From an uncultured Bacteroidales bacterium (GTDB lineage: Bacteria > Bacteroidota > Bacteroidia > Bacteroidales > Paludibacteraceae), in assembly GCA_900319005.1 (NCBI GenBank), contig ONMV01000003.1:175420-239419 (forward strand): 64,000 nt of DNA. Direction: 5' to 3'. Shown here piece after piece: positions 61,870 through 64,000 of the stretch. The translations under genes were made by a program, and so were the position numbers. Under the pieces are notes generated by a model, which was not told the DNA's origin, searched no databases, and worked only from the letters and a program-made list of their open reading frames with translations. The number at the start of each line of letters is the position of its first letter. Positions within the stretch are counted from its first letter, which is position 1.

Positions 61870-64000
61870 TCACGGTATCAGTCTCTTCTCCGTCCATTTC
61901 CGATCTCCCTGCTCATAGCGGTAGAGATACACTCCGTGTGACAGTTGGTTTTCCTGTACCGATACACCATGACTATCGTAGATCCGCACGCGAACCGGCT
62001 CTTTCGCTTGTGTTTCTCCGATCTCTAAGATATTCGACCAGATCGTCTGGCCGTTATCCATCTCTATCCTCAGTTGGAATCTTCCGCACAACTCGTTATA
62101 CTCGCTGTAATCATCGTCATTAGCTCCGGGTATCGGGGCTTCGTTCTTATACCATTGATACGTACGCGCAAAATGATGAGGAAAGAAACGAGCCAAGGTC
62201 ACATTGTCCAACAACAACTGCCAGTTGTATTTATTAACGATGACAGGCCACAATTTCTCGCAGTGGAACGTGTCCAGACGCAGTGTGTAAACCGTTCCGG
62301 TACACTCCGTCCATTTCGGGTGTGGCATTTCCCGTTCTTGCGTCTGAGCCTGTTCAAAGACAAAAGTCTGACCGCCTATCGTCCACGTAAAAGGCATCAA
62401 AGTGTCGCAAACCGTGGTGTCCGCAGTGATAGTCACCACATTGGGACAACACACTTGTGTACCTAATGTCAGTACACGGATCAAACTGTCACAGCCGCGA
62501 GCGTTCTTATACAGAATAGAATACGTAGTCGGTTCTGTGAAGAGCGTATCCCGCCAGCGATACGGCATCAAAGTGTCGCAAACCGTGGTGTCTGTGGTGA
62601 TGGTCACCAAATCCGGGCAAGGAGGCACAGGAGGCTCACATTCATTGATTTTCAGCAGGAAGGGTTCACTCACGGCACGGCAGTTGACGCTCTCGATGTT
62701 TTCTGCACCGGAGACAGCCACTTTATACCAACCTGAGTCGGTTTTCTGTACGGCATCAAAGGGGAGAATTTCTTCGTTGAAACCGGACATTTCCGACCAT
62801 GTGACACTATCTAAAGAGTGCCACCATTTATAGGCTAAAGGTTCCGCAAACGTACCATCGTTGGTGAAGTTGGCGGTGAGCGTTGTCGAGGTGTTTGTAC
62901 ATACTTCCGACTCTCCTTCTATCGTCACCGGCGGTGCGCAGAGGTGGATCTCGATGTCGTCCAGCGCAAAGTCATTGCCGGTGCCATTATGCGCGACATC
63001 ATTGTAGATATACATCTGAATCGACTCGATACCATCGGGTACAACGAAGTTTACACCGATTAACTGCCATTCTGCCGAGAGATAATTCTCACGGGCATAT
63101 TTCCAAGTCTCCGGCGTACCGTACCGCCAATCGGGCTGAATGTCGCCGGTAGATTTCTCGGCTAAGATGGCATCGGTAGTCGGGTCTTTGAGGATGAACT
63201 TCATTCGCGGATAGACGTAACTGCCGCCGAAATAATCCAGCTGTCCGGCATAGTGCGCATTGACCACATAGGCGCTGAAGGTCAGTTTGCTCCCTGCACA
63301 AAGTCCGTCTATTGTCGTGCTGTAGAACGGCTCCGCGCCTCCTATCCCGTCCACCTCCAGAAGGTAGCCTCGGGTCTTATCGTCAGGATAGGTATGGTCA
63401 TCTTGCCGATGCCATTGGATGCCGTTTGGCCAGCCTTCCTTGCGGACAGTATAACGACCAGCACCGGGGCCGCTAGGACCGGCATTGCGGTACTGCGAAC
63501 TCATACCCGGTACGTTCAGCGAACTCACCGCCGGATCGGACGGGTCATTGCCGCCGAAATCCTCGCGGAAGAGAAGCGTTCCGTCGATGCAAAGATTCTC
63601 AGCACATTCGTTCACGCGCAGTCGGAAAGGCTCACTCATCGCACGGCAGTTGACGCTCTCGATGTTTCCATCGCCGGAGACGGCAACTTTATACCAACCT
63701 GAGTCTGCTTTTTGAATGGCGTCAAAGCTGAGGATTCCTCCGTTGAAATCGGCTATTTCTGTCCATGTGACGCTATCCGCCGAGTGCCACCATTTATAGG
63801 CTAATGGTTCAGCAAACGTACCATCGTTGGTAAAGTTGGCAGTGAGGGTTGTTGAGGTGTTTGTACATACTTCCGCCTCGCCCTCAATCGTTACCGGCGG
63901 TGCGCAGAGACGGATCTCGATGTCATCGATGGCAAAGTCGTTGCCGTTATACTGCATACAAGCATTCTTGATGATCAGCTTGATCGCCGTTCTACCCGGC
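61870..64000 (-). CDS. Large secreted protein with T9SS-type C-terminus (5' end outside window)
   Basis: At least 709 residues; the frame stays open to base 64000, so the start is beyond the edge. Visible units: an Ig-like domain (EVCTNTSTTLTANFTND ... WYKVAVSG) present twice; a jelly-roll domain between them (FREDFGGNDPSDPAVSSLNV, DFALDDIEIHLCAPP); a GCDS-type module (ARGCDSLIRVLTL); a QWYKNEAPIPGAN domain shared with cargo A and B; and a C-terminal signal (VRIYDSHGVSVQE ... LSHGVYLYRYE) like T9SS type A. I infer a surface or secreted protein exported by T9SS; role unknown. An exact 966-bp offset repeat lies inside. Confidence 0.85.
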   Translation of the reverse strand, partial: PGRTAIKLIIKNACMQYNGNDFAIDDIEIRLCAPPVTIEGEAEVCTNTSTTLTANFTNDGTFAEPLAYKWWHSADSVTWTEIADFNGGILSFDAIQKADSGWYKVAVSGDGNIESVNCRAMSEPFRLRVNECAENLCIDGTLLFREDFGGNDPSDPAVSSLNVPGMSSQYRNAGPSGPGAGRYTVRKEGWPNGIQWHRQDDHTYPDDKTRGYLLEVDGIGGAEPFYSTTIDGLCAGSKLTFSAYVVNAHYAGQLDYFGGSYVYPRMKFILKDPTTDAILAEKSTGDIQPDWRYGTPETWKYARENYLSAEWQLIGVNFVVPDGIESIQMYIYNDVAHNGTGNDFALDDIEIHLCAPPVTIEGESEVCTNTSTTLTANFTNDGTFAEPLAYKWWHSLDSVTWSEMSGFNEEILPFDAVQKTDSGWYKVAVSGAENIESVNCRAVSEPFLLKINECEPPVPPCPDLVTITTDTTVCDTLMPYRWRDTLFTEPTTYSILYKNARGCDSLIRVLTLGTQVCCPNVVTITADTTVCDTLMPFTWTIGGQTFVFEQAQTQEREMPHPKWTECTGTVYTLRLDTFHCEKLWPVIVNKYNWQLLLDNVTLARFFPHHFARTYQWYKNEAPIPGANDDDYSEYNELCGRFQLRIEMDNGQTIWSNILEIGETQAKEPVRVRIYDSHGVSVQENQLSHGVYLYRYEQGDRKWTEKRLIP
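62675..62980. repeat. Direct repeat, copy 1 (966-bp offset)
   Basis: This 306-bp segment matches 63641-63946 without indels, well over 80% identical by eye. It encodes the Ig-like domain and the end of the jelly-roll domain. Confidence 0.85.
63641..63946. repeat. Direct repeat, copy 2 (966-bp offset)
   Basis: Second copy of the segment at 62675-62980. The offset of 966 bp is 322 codons, so recombination between copies would keep the frame and remove or add one unit. Confidence 0.85.

Overview
The window is chromosomal DNA of a Bacteroidales-type member of the Bacteroidota. Three things show this. Promoters have a -7 box of the form TAnnTTTG, with a TTG box almost always exactly 20 bases upstream and no recognisable E. 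coli -35/-10 boxes. There is a GldJ-type lipoprotein and several proteins with type IX secretion (T9SS) C-terminal signals. Ribosomal protein S16 has a long alanine-rich tail, and FloA, CdaA-FolP and a YhcH protein are also present. G+C looks to be near one half by eye. I see no rRNA, insertion sequence, integrase or CRISPR array.

Layout. 1-9.6 kb: mutL (cut by the window edge), a small membrane protein, an OmpA-TPR lipoprotein (all minus strand), then yhcH, glgB, nagB, cysS and a DUF5715-like lipoprotein (plus). 9.7-18 kb: tRNA-Pro, topA (minus), nfeD-like/floA, an omega-amidase-like gene with a TTG start, recJ, a membrane peptide overlapping an AraC-type regulator that ends in a 16-C tract, and rpsP. 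18.2-25.8 kb: a tightly overlapping exopolysaccharide operon (flippase, EpsG-type polymerase, four glycosyltransferases, one WbsX-type enzyme). 25.8-27.1 kb: a promoter behind four TTTAGTAC sites drives two membrane proteins, one with a C-terminal DNA-binding-like domain. 27.1-34.4 kb: CaCA antiporter, ychF, tRNA-Met, metG, an outer-membrane barrel, cdaA and folP. 34.6-36.6 kb: gldJ and gcvH.

36.8-56.7 kb is the most unusual region. It is a same-strand run that may be one transcript: an outer-membrane barrel protein, two paralogous ~1,000-residue secreted proteins, a 2,901-residue jelly-roll/Fn3 protein, a C10 cysteine protease, and a barrel-OmpA fusion. Four of these are predicted T9SS cargo. 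Two end in a full-length T9SS-type signal in this window (the giant protein and the one at the right edge), and three end in a much shorter shared tag. It resembles in outline the adhesin-plus-protease sets of oral Bacteroidales, but uses a C10 rather than a C25 protease. 57-64 kb: gapA, rnhA, tRNA-Arg, a DUF2461 gene, rfbD, rfbC, and a second T9SS cargo gene running off the right edge.

A second theme is short tandem repeats: 14 x 7 bp inside rnhA, 7 bp just before the C10 protease start, 9 bp inside the C10 prodomain, 8 bp between ompA and gapA, and C16 in the AraC-type gene. Small palindromes are also inserted in frame in glgB and a glycosyltransferase. Several of these have unit lengths that would shift the reading frame if they changed copy number.
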